6,301 bases of DNA from Candidatus Thalassarchaeaceae archaeon (lineage in GTDB: Archaea; Thermoplasmatota; Poseidoniia; Poseidoniales; Thalassarchaeaceae): NCBI GenBank assembly GCA_030754395.1, contig JASMAJ010000054.1:1-6301 (forward strand), in the 5' to 3' direction. The notes beneath the pieces are model-generated. The model had not been told where the DNA came from and did no database searches. It saw only the letters and a program-made list of their open reading frames with translations. The position numbers and the translations under genes are program-made. The first letter of the stretch is position 1; each line of letters opens with the position of its first letter. Positions 6,290 to 6,301 of the stretch are shown in pieces.

Positions 6290-6301
6290 GGAGCTGGTGC
6301 G
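6218..6301 (+). other. Anomalous tail of serS: frame and motif lost
   Basis: These last 84 bases should encode class II motif 2. The in-frame reading is SESIPYSSACACTHRIAHNKSR and then a TAA, unlike any SerRS. The +1 frame from 6219 stays open to the window end and shows scattered resemblance, LS...RQ.A.A near its start and KELVR at its end, where a family protein would read roughly LSPCFRQEAGAHG...NKVELVR. This fits several small indels, either sequencing or assembly error at a contig edge or a decayed gene. Confidence 0.45.

Overview
The window looks like an archaeal chromosome fragment, most plausibly from a marine planktonic euryarchaeote of the Marine Group II/III (Poseidoniia-like) type. 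The evidence is an archaeal-style Lhr helicase, a UPF0200-type P-loop kinase, a PSH-type presenilin homologue, and a bacterial-type SerRS and FolC, all tightly packed. The lineage is an inference from gene content; no rRNA or other decisive marker is present. No mobile element, CRISPR array, tRNA or rRNA was seen.

Layout. (1) Positions 1-2240, plus strand: the C-terminal part of the helicase Lhr, then after 9 nt a small UPF0200 P-loop kinase-like protein. (2) Positions 2237-4253, minus strand: an apparent three-gene operon, read folC, then a 109-residue single-pass membrane protein with a Cys/Asp-rich loop, then dCMP deaminase. The last two genes overlap by ATGA. The deaminase and UPF0200 genes converge and share their stop codons in one TTAA. 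(3) Positions 4254-4359: a 106-nt divergent intergenic region. (4) Positions 4360-6301, plus strand: a presenilin-like intramembrane aspartyl protease, then seryl-tRNA synthetase, which loses its reading frame and family similarity about 85 nt before the window ends.

How the genes may work together. dCMP deaminase makes dUMP and FolC makes and retains the folate cofactor used for dUMP methylation, so the minus-strand operon can be read as supporting dTMP synthesis. The nearby UPF0200 protein has a nucleotide-kinase fold, but its substrate is unknown. The small membrane protein between folC and the deaminase is the least explained gene. It lies about 1.4 kb from an intramembrane protease and has the single-pass form such proteases cleave. 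I did not find a clearly new multi-gene system. The main points of interest are the small membrane protein, its context, hairpins at two translation starts, and the broken serS end.
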